The notes under the pieces: generated by a model
The model's database searches: none
What the model saw: the letters and a program-made list of their open reading frames with translations, nothing else
Told to the model about the DNA's origin: nothing
Shown here: positions 1 through 6,633 of the stretch, in pieces
Position numbering within the stretch: the stretch's first letter is position 1
How the letters are laid out: every line of letters begins with the position of its first letter
Translations under genes and position numbers: made by a program
Assembly (NCBI GenBank): GCA_018666235.1
Contig: JABJAB010000042.1
Location: 1 to 35,862 of the forward strand
Reading direction: 5' to 3'
Length of the DNA stretch: 35,862 bases
Origin: Ilumatobacter sp.
GTDB taxonomy: Bacteria > Actinomycetota > Acidimicrobiia > Acidimicrobiales > Ilumatobacteraceae

Positions 1-205
1 CGGTGACGACTGCGTTGTCGAAGCCGGTCTCTACATCACCGCCGCAACGCCAATTCTGACTCCCGACGGCGTCGTCAAGGCTCGGGACATCTCCGGAGTC
101 AGCGGTGTCCTGTTCATCCGTGATGGGCAAACAGGACAGGTCATCGCCCGGCCGCGCGACAAGAGCTGGGGCGAACTGAACAGCGAACTGCATTCGAACC
201 AGTAG
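1..205 (+). CDS. dapD: DapD, tetrahydrodipicolinate N-succinyltransferase, C-terminal fragment
   Basis: Only the 3' end is in the window; the frame runs from base 2 to the TAG at 203-205 (67 residues). The enzyme succinylates tetrahydrodipicolinate in the succinylase branch of lysine and diaminopimelate synthesis, in the cytoplasm. The fragment reads GDDCVVEAGLYITAATPI, then VVKARDISGVSGVLFIRD, and ends in SELHSNQ. As I remember it, this matches the tail of the actinobacterial DapD family, including the mycobacterial protein that ends in DLHAN. The segment is the last turns of the left-handed beta helix plus the C-terminal extension. The rest of the gene lies upstream of the window. The next gene follows on the same strand after about 85 bases. 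Confidence 0.85.
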   Translation, partial: GDDCVVEAGLYITAATPILTPDGVVKARDISGVSGVLFIRDGQTGQVIARPRDKSWGELNSELHSNQ

Positions 206-290
206 CAAGCACCACATCGAGCACCGCAGTTTCGATACGTTGCAGCGCAATGGTGTGCACCACTCCGAGCCACAATCTGCAGAGCTGCTG

Positions 291-1328
291 ATGGCGAAAG
301 CTGACGAATTCGGTGCTCCAGTCGAGATCGAGGCCGCCGGCCGCATCGTGCCGATCACGAATCCGAACAAGCCGATGTTCCCGTCGGTCGGACCAAAGAA
401 GGCCCAGCGAACCAAGCTGGACCTCGCTCGCTACTACGTGTCAGTCGGCGACGCGATCATGCGCACGCTTGTTGGTCGACCCGTGCTGCTCGAGCGCTAC
501 CCGAATGGCGTACGCGGGAAATCGTTCTTCCAGAAACGCATCCCCGACTCTGCGCCCGAGTGGCTACACACCACAACCGTGGAGACGATCAACGGCACCC
601 CCTCACGAGCGCTGGTGATCGCCGACCTGGCACATGTGTTGTGGGCCTCGAATCAGGGGGTGCTCGGTCTACATGTGTGGCCCTACCGGGCGAGCGAGCC
701 CGACGAGGCCGACGAAATGCGCATCGACTTGGACCCGACGCCGGGCGTGACATTCGATCAAGTTCGAGAGGCGGCTGCACTGGTCCGCGATTACCTGGCC
801 GAACTGGGGATGCTCGGGTTCGCCAAGACCACGGGCAGCAAGGGCATTCACATCTACGTGCGGGTCGAGCCGGGCTGGGATTCGTTCGCCATCCGCGGCG
901 CCGTCATCGCCCTCGCCCGCGAATTATCCGAACGGCAACCGAATCTCATCACTGACAAGTGGTGGAAGGAGGAACGTGGCGAGCGGGTGTTCATCGACTA
1001 CAACCAGAATGCTCCGCACAAGAACATGTTCGGCGCCTGGGGTGTCCGACCACGCGTCGGAGCACAGGTGTCGACACCGTTCCGTTGGGACGAACTCAAC
1101 ACGATCAATCCCGAGGTATGCACGATCGACACAGTGCCGCACCGGCTTGCCGCCCACGGCGACCCGTGGGAGCTGATGGATGAAGCTCCGTGCTCAATCG
1201 CTCCGCTCGTCGAGCGATTCGCCGCCGATCTCGCCGATGGCATTCCCGATGCCCCGTGGCCACCGGTGTATCCGAAGATGCCAAACGAGGCGCCCAGGGT
1301 GCAGCCCAGTCGCGCCAAGCATGACTAA
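291..1328 (+). CDS. Stand-alone LigD-type polymerase domain (Prim-Pol) protein
   Basis: A 345-residue protein consisting only of the archaeo-eukaryotic-primase-like polymerase domain found in bacterial NHEJ ligase LigD. Visible family marks are the nucleotide-pocket block RPVLLERYPNG with GKSFFQKR, the metal-binding pair in MRIDLDPTPG (Asp146 and Asp148 with this start), the TTGSKGIHIYVRV block with its histidine, and the late block VFIDYNQNAPHKN. No ligase or phosphoesterase domain is attached and no ku gene lies in the window. Actinobacteria often carry such stand-alone paralogues, used in repair gap filling or primer synthesis; that role is inferred. The open frame extends upstream to a TTG at 240 and a GTG at 255; I prefer the ATG at 291 because homology starts just after it. 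No clear Shine-Dalgarno is visible. Confidence 0.87.
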   Translation: MAKADEFGAPVEIEAAGRIVPITNPNKPMFPSVGPKKAQRTKLDLARYYVSVGDAIMRTLVGRPVLLERYPNGVRGKSFFQKRIPDSAPEWLHTTTVETINGTPSRALVIADLAHVLWASNQGVLGLHVWPYRASEPDEADEMRIDLDPTPGVTFDQVREAAALVRDYLAELGMLGFAKTTGSKGIHIYVRVEPGWDSFAIRGAVIALARELSERQPNLITDKWWKEERGERVFIDYNQNAPHKNMFGAWGVRPRVGAQVSTPFRWDELNTINPEVCTIDTVPHRLAAHGDPWELMDEAPCSIAPLVERFAADLADGIPDAPWPPVYPKMPNEAPRVQPSRAKHD

Positions 1329-1490
1329 ACCTGCGGTTGCAGGTATTCACCCCGCTGTCCGCGAAGACGCTTCGAGCACGGCCAGCGACATCGTCGAGCG
1401 GCGAACTGTTGACCGGAGTTCGGAACTCGCGGAACAGGCTCCTGCGCATCCGACGTTGTGGAGCGTCCGCCTATCTCCCATGATGGGGCG

Positions 1491-2054
1491 ATGACGACGA
1501 TTGATGCGTTCACCCAGCTCGCACGTGGCCGCCGCACGTCGTTGGTGATGGAGTCTGATCGGTCCGTCGACCACGACATCATCGACCAACTCTGCGAACT
1601 TGCGTCGTGGGCCCCGAGCCATAAGCGCACCTGGCCGTGGCGTTTCGCCTCGTTTACCGGCGATGGTCGCTCGCGGCTCGGCACCACGATGGCGACCGAT
1701 ATGGCCGACGCTGACTTCGGTGACGACGCCAAACGCATCAAGACACAGGGCAAGTACCTCAGAGCGCCTGCCGTCGTTGTCGTGGGCTGCGAACCACATC
1801 CCAATGAAATGCTGCACCTCGAGAATCGTGATGCCGTCGCCGCCGCGATTCAAAACCTTCTACTCGGCGCAACGGCGTTGGGGCTCGCGAGCTTTTGGTC
1901 GACCCCAGCGCTCACGCGCCCACCCAAGGTGCTCGAGCTCTGCGGCTTCAGTCCCGACGATCGCATCGTTGGCGTGATCTATCTCGGTTGGCCAGGCGGC
2001 ACGTGTCCGGTGCCTGAACGGGACCCCGTCGAGGTGGTCCGGATCGAGCAGTGA
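1491..2054 (+). CDS. Nitroreductase-family flavoprotein
   Basis: A 187-residue protein of the FMN-dependent nitroreductase fold. The N-terminus has the basic RGRRTS segment that usually contacts the FMN phosphate, followed by the ELASWAPSHKRTWPWRF block (the family's ApS/N-x-qpW region). The middle holds DAVAAAIQNLLLGATALGLASFW, the conserved dimer helix, and the C-terminal part has IVGVIYLGWPG. Members reduce nitro compounds, quinones or other electrophiles with NAD(P)H; the substrate cannot be told from sequence. The start at 1491 is preceded by GGGG six bases upstream. thrH begins four bases after the stop, so the two are probably co-translated. A frame extension to a GTG at 1458 is possible but not needed. 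Confidence 0.82.
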   Translation: MTTIDAFTQLARGRRTSLVMESDRSVDHDIIDQLCELASWAPSHKRTWPWRFASFTGDGRSRLGTTMATDMADADFGDDAKRIKTQGKYLRAPAVVVVGCEPHPNEMLHLENRDAVAAAIQNLLLGATALGLASFWSTPALTRPPKVLELCGFSPDDRIVGVIYLGWPGGTCPVPERDPVEVVRIEQ

Positions 2055-2058
2055 TTGA

Positions 2059-2691
2059 ATGCGGGGCGTGCCCGCACTCGACACTGCCACTCAGACGATC
2101 GTCACGCTCGACCTCGAAGGGGTCTTGATCCCCGAGATTTGGATTGCCGTTGCTGAACGGACCGGCATCGACGGTCTGCTGCGCACGACGCGTGATGAGC
2201 CTGATTACGACGTCTTGATGCGCTATCGCCTCGGCCTGCTCGCTGAGCACGGTCTCACGATGTCGTTGATCGAAGACGTCATTGCCGGTCTCGTTCCCCT
2301 TCCGGGTGCCCACGATTTCCTGGCGAAGCTTCGAGCCCGCACGCAGCTGATCATTCTCAGCGACACCTTCGAGCAGTTCGCTCGGCCCTTCATGCGCCAA
2401 CTCGATTGGCCCACAGTCTTCTGCCATCGGCTGGTTGTCACCGACGACCGCATCGTCGACTATCGACTGCGCCAACCTGACCAGAAGCGCAAGTCCGTGC
2501 AGGCCTTCCATGGGCTGAACTATCGAGTCATCGCTGCTGGCGACAGCTACAACGACACGACGATGCTCGGCGAAGCCGACGCCGGATTCTTGTTTCATGC
2601 TCCAGCCAACGTGATCGCCGAGTTCCCGCAGTTCCCAGCGCTTGACTCCTACGACGAGCTCCTCGACGCAATCACCGCCCAGCTCTCCTGA
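2059..2691 (+). CDS. thrH: ThrH, phosphoserine phosphatase / homoserine phosphotransferase
   Basis: A 210-residue HAD-superfamily phosphotransferase. Motif I is LDLEGVLIPEIW, with the nucleophile Asp18 and Glu20 in place of the usual second Asp, which is typical of ThrH. The next blocks, TRDEPDYDVLMRYRL and LIILSDTFEQFARPFMRQL, match my recollection of Pseudomonas ThrH closely. Motif III/IV is VIAAGDSYNDTTML and is followed by GFLFHAPANVIAEFPQFPA. ThrH removes phosphate from phosphoserine and can pass it to homoserine, linking serine and threonine synthesis. It starts four bases after the nitroreductase stop. A GTG at 2068 is an alternative start; both lie before the first motif. A hairpin follows at 2719-2751. 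Confidence 0.9.
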   Translation: MRGVPALDTATQTIVTLDLEGVLIPEIWIAVAERTGIDGLLRTTRDEPDYDVLMRYRLGLLAEHGLTMSLIEDVIAGLVPLPGAHDFLAKLRARTQLIILSDTFEQFARPFMRQLDWPTVFCHRLVVTDDRIVDYRLRQPDQKRKSVQAFHGLNYRVIAAGDSYNDTTMLGEADAGFLFHAPANVIAEFPQFPALDSYDELLDAITAQLS

Positions 2692-2718
2692 GGCCCATAT
2701 CTCGCGACGAGACACATT

Positions 2719-2751
2719 CCAGCCGGCCGGCACCTCTTGGCCGTCAGCTGG
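2719..2751. terminator. Hairpin between convergent thrH and mutase genes
   Basis: CCAGCCGGCC at 2719-2728 pairs with GGCCG at 2739-2743 and GCTGG at 2747-2751, with a 3-nt bulge and a 10-nt loop. It sits between two convergent stop codons, as expected of a bidirectional terminator. There is no T-run. Confidence 0.45.
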
Positions 2752-2758
2752 CTTCCGG

Positions 2759-4342
2759 TCAGGGTGTGTAGACGCCGAAGACCTCGCGCAGGCTGTCGCT
2801 GATCTCGCCGAGCGTGCAATCGGCACGCAGTGCATCCTTGATGCTGTACAGCAGGTTGTCGCTCGTCCCGGCGGTCGCCTTGACCTTGCCGAGCGCTGAT
2901 TCGACCGCCGCGGGGTCACGGTTGGCCTTGTAGCGTTTGAGCCGCTCGATCTGACCGGGCTCCAGTGTGGGGTCGATCGGAAAGACTGCCGGTTCGGGCT
3001 CGTCATCCATCGTGAACTTGTTGACGCCGACGATGGTCCGTTCGTTGTCGTCGATCGACTTCGTGTACTGGTAGGCCGAGTCCATGATCTCGTCCATTTG
3101 GTAGCCCTGCTCGATCGCAGCGACTGCACCACCCTTTTCGTCGATGGTGGCGATGTAGTCCCATGCGAGCTTTTCGACTTCGTCGGTGAGTGACTCGACC
3201 AGGTACGAACCGGCCATGGGGTCCGGCGTGTCGACGACACCCGACTCGTAGCCGATGACCTGTTGAGTTCGGAGCGCCATGCGGGCCGCGTTCTCGGTCG
3301 GCAGGCTGAGCGCCTCATCGAAACCATTGGTGTGGAGTGACTGCGTTCCGCCCATCACTGCGGCGAGCGCCTGCAGCGTGACGCGCATGATGTTGTTCAT
3401 CGGCTGCTGCGCGGTCAGCGTCGATCCACCGGTCTGCGTGTGGAACCGGAGCATCTTGCTCTTGGGATTCTGGGCATTGAACCGCTCGGTCATGATCGTG
3501 TGCCACATCCGCCGACTGGCGCGGAACTTCGCGATCTCCTCGAAGAAGTTGTTGTGACCGTTCCAGAAGAAGCTGAGCCGCGGCGCGAAGTCGTCAACGT
3601 CGAGGCCCGCATCGACCGCAGCCTGGACGTAGGCAATAGCGTTCGCCAGCGTGAATGCGATCTCCTGAACCGCTGTCGAACCCGCTTCGCGAATGTGATA
3701 GCCAGAAATTGAGATCGTGTTCCAGTTCGGAATGTGGTCGGCGCAGTACCCGAAGATGTCGGTGATGATCCTCATCGACGGGCGCGGCGGGTACACGTAG
3801 GTGCCCCGGGCGATGTACTCCTTGAGCAGGTCGTTCTGGATGGTGCCGCTGATCTGGTCGGCGGCGACACCGTTCTCTTCGGCGACCAACTCGTACATCA
3901 GCAGCAGAATCGCCGCAGTCGAGTTGATCGTCATCGACGTCGACACCTTGTCGAGCGGGAGACCGGCGAGGAGCAGTCGCATGTCTTCCATCGAGTCGAT
4001 GGCGACGCCAACCTTGCCGACTTCGCCCTCGGCCCGACCGTGGTCGGAGTCGTATCCCATCTGCGTCGGCAGGTCGAACGCGCAGCTCAGACCGGTCTGG
4101 CCCGCGTTGAGGAGAAACTTGAACCGCTCGTTTGTCGCCTCGGCATTGCCGAAGCCCGAGTACTGGCGCATTGTCCAGAGGCGTCCGGTGTACATCGAGG
4201 AGTAGACACCGCGGGTGTACGGCTCTTCCCCTGGCGCTCCGAGTTGGGTCGCAGCGTCCCAGTTCGCCAGGTCGGTCTCGTCGTAGAGCCGCTGGATCGG
4301 AATGCCGGAATCAGTGTGCGGAAGGTTGGGCGCGTCAGCCAT
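2759..4342 (-). CDS. Methylmalonyl-CoA mutase family, catalytic (large) subunit without B12 domain
   Basis: A 527-residue protein covering the substrate-binding TIM-barrel half of an acyl-CoA mutase. Family blocks are TMRQYSGFGNAEATNERF, AFDLPTQMGYDSDHGRAEGEVG, ISISGYHIREAGSTAVQE and GGTQSLHTNGFDEALSLPTE. The Tyr in RQYSGF corresponds to the active-site Tyr of true methylmalonyl-CoA mutases; as I recall, 2-hydroxyisobutyryl-CoA mutases have Ile there. This favours methylmalonyl-CoA (propionate pathway), though ethylmalonyl- or other mutases remain possible. The cobalamin-binding domain is absent and must come from a separate small subunit that is not in this window. The frame stays open upstream to 4858, but ATG 4342 has a TACGAT box six bases upstream, so a leaderless start there is preferred over ATG 4363. 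ridA lies 65 bases upstream on the same strand. Confidence 0.88.
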   Translation of the reverse strand: MADAPNLPHTDSGIPIQRLYDETDLANWDAATQLGAPGEEPYTRGVYSSMYTGRLWTMRQYSGFGNAEATNERFKFLLNAGQTGLSCAFDLPTQMGYDSDHGRAEGEVGKVGVAIDSMEDMRLLLAGLPLDKVSTSMTINSTAAILLLMYELVAEENGVAADQISGTIQNDLLKEYIARGTYVYPPRPSMRIITDIFGYCADHIPNWNTISISGYHIREAGSTAVQEIAFTLANAIAYVQAAVDAGLDVDDFAPRLSFFWNGHNNFFEEIAKFRASRRMWHTIMTERFNAQNPKSKMLRFHTQTGGSTLTAQQPMNNIMRVTLQALAAVMGGTQSLHTNGFDEALSLPTENAARMALRTQQVIGYESGVVDTPDPMAGSYLVESLTDEVEKLAWDYIATIDEKGGAVAAIEQGYQMDEIMDSAYQYTKSIDDNERTIVGVNKFTMDDEPEPAVFPIDPTLEPGQIERLKRYKANRDPAAVESALGKVKATAGTSDNLLYSIKDALRADCTLGEISDSLREVFGVYTP

Positions 4343-4348
4343 GGGTCG

Positions 4349-4354
4349 ATCGTA
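4349..4354 (-). promoter_or_regulatory. Leaderless-type -10 box of the mutase gene
   Basis: TACGAT on the minus strand, six bases before ATG 4342. It matches the actinobacterial TANNNT consensus at a spacing that places transcription start at or next to the start codon. Confidence 0.45.
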
Positions 4355-4361
4355 GGACGGC

Positions 4362-4380
4362 ATGGTGCCTGACACCATGT
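4362..4380. repeat. Small dispersed palindrome, GGTGCCTGACACC type
   Basis: CATGGTG and CACCATG form 7-bp arms around a 5-nt centre, CCTGA. It lies 20 bases upstream of the mutase ATG. Related palindromes are at 17442-17456 and 31472-31484. Confidence 0.5.
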
Positions 4381-4407
4381 CGTCAGCCGCCAACTTGTCG
4401 CGCTCGG

Positions 4408-4791
4408 TCAGTTCGCGGCGACGACGGCGACTTCCATTCGCCATTGCGGCTGGGCGAGTTCGGGAACGGTGACGAGTGTGCTTGCGGCCCGGTGGTCGCC
4501 GAGAAATGCATCCCGTGCAGCCATGACCGGGCCAAGCGGCTCGCCGCTCACCACGTACGTGGTGACCGACACGATGTCGAGCGCCAACATGTCGGCGGCT
4601 GCGAGCATTGCTGCGATGTTTTCCCACACCACCTTCGCTTGATCCTCCATCGCGCCAGGTGTCGACCCGTCCGGTGCGGTCGGCACGACTCCAGACGTGT
4701 GGAGCCAGCGAGTCGGATTCTCCACCAACACGGCGTGGTGATAGTTCGCCGCTGGATTGGCGATGGACGACGGGTTCACGGGCGTTTGCAC
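4408..4791 (-). CDS. RidA-family (YjgF/UK114) protein
   Basis: A 127-residue protein of the RidA family, small trimeric enzymes. The archetype hydrolyses reactive enamine/imine intermediates made by PLP enzymes. Visible are the N-terminal LHTSGVVPTAPDGST block, the helix QAKVVWENIAAMLAAADM, and the C-terminal RAASTLVTVPELAQPQWRMEVAVVA with the usual Arg near the pocket and Glu in the last strand. The frame is open further upstream to 4974, but homology begins just after GTG 4791, which I take as the start. It is divergent from the EamA gene and upstream of the mutase gene by 65 bases. An 8-bp inverted repeat lies just upstream at 4799-4820. The exact subgroup and substrate are unknown. Confidence 0.82.
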   Translation of the reverse strand: MQTPVNPSSIANPAANYHHAVLVENPTRWLHTSGVVPTAPDGSTPGAMEDQAKVVWENIAAMLAAADMLALDIVSVTTYVVSGEPLGPVMAARDAFLGDHRAASTLVTVPELAQPQWRMEVAVVAAN

Positions 4792-4798
4792 CCCTGCA

Positions 4799-4820
4799 GT
4801 GTCGCGTAGCGGCGCGACAC
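4799..4820. promoter_or_regulatory. Operator-like 8-bp inverted repeat in the ridA/EamA divergent region
   Basis: GTGTCGCG and CGCGACAC are perfect arms separated by TAGCGG. The repeat begins eight bases upstream of the ridA GTG and would overlap a short-leader promoter for that gene, as a repressor site would. No regulator gene is adjacent. Confidence 0.4.
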
Positions 4821-4825
4821 AAGCG

Positions 4826-4838
4826 GGGGTCTGACCCC
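4826..4838. repeat. Small perfect palindrome GGGGTCTGACCCC
   Basis: Six-base perfect arms around a single T, in the intergenic region upstream of the EamA gene. I recall palindromes of this form as dispersed in many bacterial genomes; only one copy is seen here. Confidence 0.45.
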
Positions 4839-4867
4839 ATTTGTGACTCTTGGGCCACACTGGCGAG

Positions 4868-5782
4868 GTGCAGTCGGCGACGTCAACCCCAGCATCGGGC
4901 GGTCCAATCGCCCGTTGGCTGAGTACCGCGCAACCCGAGGCGCTGTTCGTGTTGTCTGCGGTGGCGCAGTACATCGGCGCAGCGATCGCCGTGCTCCTGT
5001 TCGATCAGGTGGAACCGCAGACCGTTGCATGGTTCCGAATCATCGGCGCCTCCATCGCGCTGCTCGCCGTATCACGCGGCTGGCGCTCCGGGTGGACTCG
5101 TCCACAGTTGATCAGCGTGGCGGTGTTCGGCATCACCACGGCGCTGATGAACATCTGCTTCTACCTTGCGATCGACCGCATCGATCTCGGCAAGGGCGTC
5201 ACCATCGAGTTCATCGGCCCCATCACCGTTGCCGCAGTCGCCACAAGGTCTCTCCGTAACGGTGTCGCGCTTGCCTTCGCGATTGTCGGCGTCGTCGTCC
5301 TCGGCGGGGTTGAGGTCGCCGACAACCTCGACGGACTGTTCTTCATCCTGTTGGCGTCAGCACTCTGGGCCGGCTACATCGTGTTGGGCTCGCGGGTCGC
5401 CCAAGTCGACCGCGGCGTCGCCGGCCTCGGTCTCGGCTTGTGCATCGGAGCGATCGTGACCACGCCAATCGGCGCTCCGTGGAGTGGCCCGGTCTGGCTC
5501 TCCCCCACACTTCTCGCGGCCTGTCTCCTCGTGGGTGTGTTCTCGAACGCGATTGGGTACGGCATCGACCAGTTCACGATGCGTCGCATTCCGATCCGTC
5601 GCTTTTCACTGCTGTTGGCGCTCCTGCCAGTCACCGCATCAGTGATCGGCTGGATCGCGCTCGACCAACAGCCGTCCGGGCTCGACATCATCGGCATCGC
5701 GTTGGTGCTGGTGGGCGTCGCTGTCCAAGAGCGCGACGAGATCGAACGCGTCGAGCGGGTCGTCCGCACCGACCCGGCTTGA
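4868..5782 (+). CDS. EamA/DMT-family inner-membrane transporter
   Basis: A protein of about 304 residues with ten hydrophobic segments in two repeats, as in the drug/metabolite transporter superfamily. The first repeat includes ALFVLSAVAQYIGAAIAVLL, an interior PQTVAWFRIIGASIALLAV and FYLAIDRIDLGKGVTIEFIG. The second contains LFFILLASALWAGYIVLG and ends in GLDIIGIALVLVGVAVQERDE. The architecture resembles RhtA-type exporters of threonine, homoserine or other metabolites; the substrate is not determined. GTG 4868 and TTG 4850 are both possible starts, and a stop at 4844 excludes anything earlier. The class II aldolase gene follows after 22 bases but seems to have its own promoter. Confidence 0.82.
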   Translation: MQSATSTPASGGPIARWLSTAQPEALFVLSAVAQYIGAAIAVLLFDQVEPQTVAWFRIIGASIALLAVSRGWRSGWTRPQLISVAVFGITTALMNICFYLAIDRIDLGKGVTIEFIGPITVAAVATRSLRNGVALAFAIVGVVVLGGVEVADNLDGLFFILLASALWAGYIVLGSRVAQVDRGVAGLGLGLCIGAIVTTPIGAPWSGPVWLSPTLLAACLLVGVFSNAIGYGIDQFTMRRIPIRRFSLLLALLPVTASVIGWIALDQQPSGLDIIGIALVLVGVAVQERDEIERVERVVRTDPA

Positions 5783-5792
5783 CCTCGGGCGT

Positions 5793-5798
5793 TACAAT
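5793..5798 (+). promoter_or_regulatory. Leaderless-type -10 box of the aldolase gene
   Basis: TACAAT lies six bases before ATG 5805, differing from TATAAT at one position. It implies a leaderless or near-leaderless transcript. Confidence 0.5.
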
Positions 5799-5804
5799 TC
5801 AAAC

Positions 5805-6593
5805 ATGACCGACACCGTCGAGGAAACACTGTCCGCAATCCAGAAGCAGGCTGCTCCGGAGATCGAGGACATGGAAGCCGAGCGTCAGCGCCGCAAGGAG
5901 CGCCTCGCCTGTGGGCTGCGCACCATGGGTCGCCTCCATCTCGCAGAGGGTGTGGCAGGCCACGTCACTGTTCGCGACCCCGAGTTCACCGACCGCTTCT
6001 GGGTCAACCCGTTCGGCCACAACTTCAAGCTGATGACCGTGAGCGACCTCATCTGCGTCGACCACAATGGTGATGTCGTCGTCGGCGACCGACCCGTCAA
6101 CGCAGCGGCGTTTGCGATCCACAGCGAACTCCACAAGGCACGGCCCGACGTCATGGCCGCCGCACACTCCCATTCGATGTATGGACGCACGTTCTCCACC
6201 CTCGGCAAGCCACTGAAGATGATCAGCCAGGACGCGACAATGTTCTACAACGACATCGCGCTCTGCAACGAGGGCAGCGGTGCCGTGGTGCTCGACACCG
6301 CAGTCGGTCGGGCCATGGGCGAGGCACTCGGCACCAAGAAAGCGCTCATTCATCAGAACCACGGCCTCATCACCACGGGCGGTTCAGTCGATGCGGCCGT
6401 CTGGTGGTTCATTGCTCTCGAGCGCCTCTGTCAGAGCCAGTTGCTCGCCGAATCAGCAGGTGAGCCGATCGAGATTCCGGACCACCTCTGCGAGGATGGT
6501 TACAAGGCGCAGGGCAACGACATCGCCGGCTGGTTCCAGTTCCAGCCGTTCTGGGACGAGCTCGTTGCTCGCGAGCCCGAATTCCTGACCTGA
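5805..6593 (+). CDS. Class II aldolase/adducin-family protein
   Basis: A 262-residue cytoplasmic protein of the class II aldolase/adducin head fold. The zinc site is visible: AAHSHSMYGRTFS supplies two histidines and KKALIHQNHGLITTGGS a third. The N-terminal block LACGLRTMGRLHLAEGVAGHVTVRD replaces the usual gNiS phosphate-binding loop with AGHVTVRD, as in the adducin-like bacterial subgroup rather than fuculose-phosphate aldolase proper. The early part of the protein is rich in charged residues. Members act on sugar phosphates, or are of unknown reaction; I would not assign a substrate. The gene is convergent with the moeB-like gene. Confidence 0.82.
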   Translation: MTDTVEETLSAIQKQAAPEIEDMEAERQRRKERLACGLRTMGRLHLAEGVAGHVTVRDPEFTDRFWVNPFGHNFKLMTVSDLICVDHNGDVVVGDRPVNAAAFAIHSELHKARPDVMAAAHSHSMYGRTFSTLGKPLKMISQDATMFYNDIALCNEGSGAVVLDTAVGRAMGEALGTKKALIHQNHGLITTGGSVDAAVWWFIALERLCQSQLLAESAGEPIEIPDHLCEDGYKAQGNDIAGWFQFQPFWDELVAREPEFLT

Positions 6594-6615
6594 CTCGCTG
6601 ACTCAGCCCACCACG

Positions 6616-6633
6616 TGGTCTCAGTGGTCTCAG
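6616..6633. repeat. Tandem 9-bp duplication at the moeB-like stop codon
   Basis: TGGTCTCAG occurs twice in tandem. On the minus strand the second unit repeats the CAC TGA end of the moeB-like gene in frame, giving a backup stop codon. A 10-bp palindrome, ACCACGTGGT, abuts it at 6610-6619. Confidence 0.5.

Noticed and set aside
1329..1344. Short hairpin ACCTGC/GCAGGT after the LigD-type polymerase gene as a terminator.
   Set aside because: A stem of only six base pairs and no T-run; not distinguishable from chance.
1948..3327. Minus-strand frame of 459 codons across thrH and the mutase.
   Set aside because: It runs antisense to thrH and out of frame in the mutase, and its translation is Arg/Ser/Thr-rich without family motifs.
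4343..4858. Upstream extension of the mutase frame by 172 codons.
   Set aside because: It overlaps ridA out of frame and resembles no mutase N-terminus; the -10 box and homology place the start at 4342.
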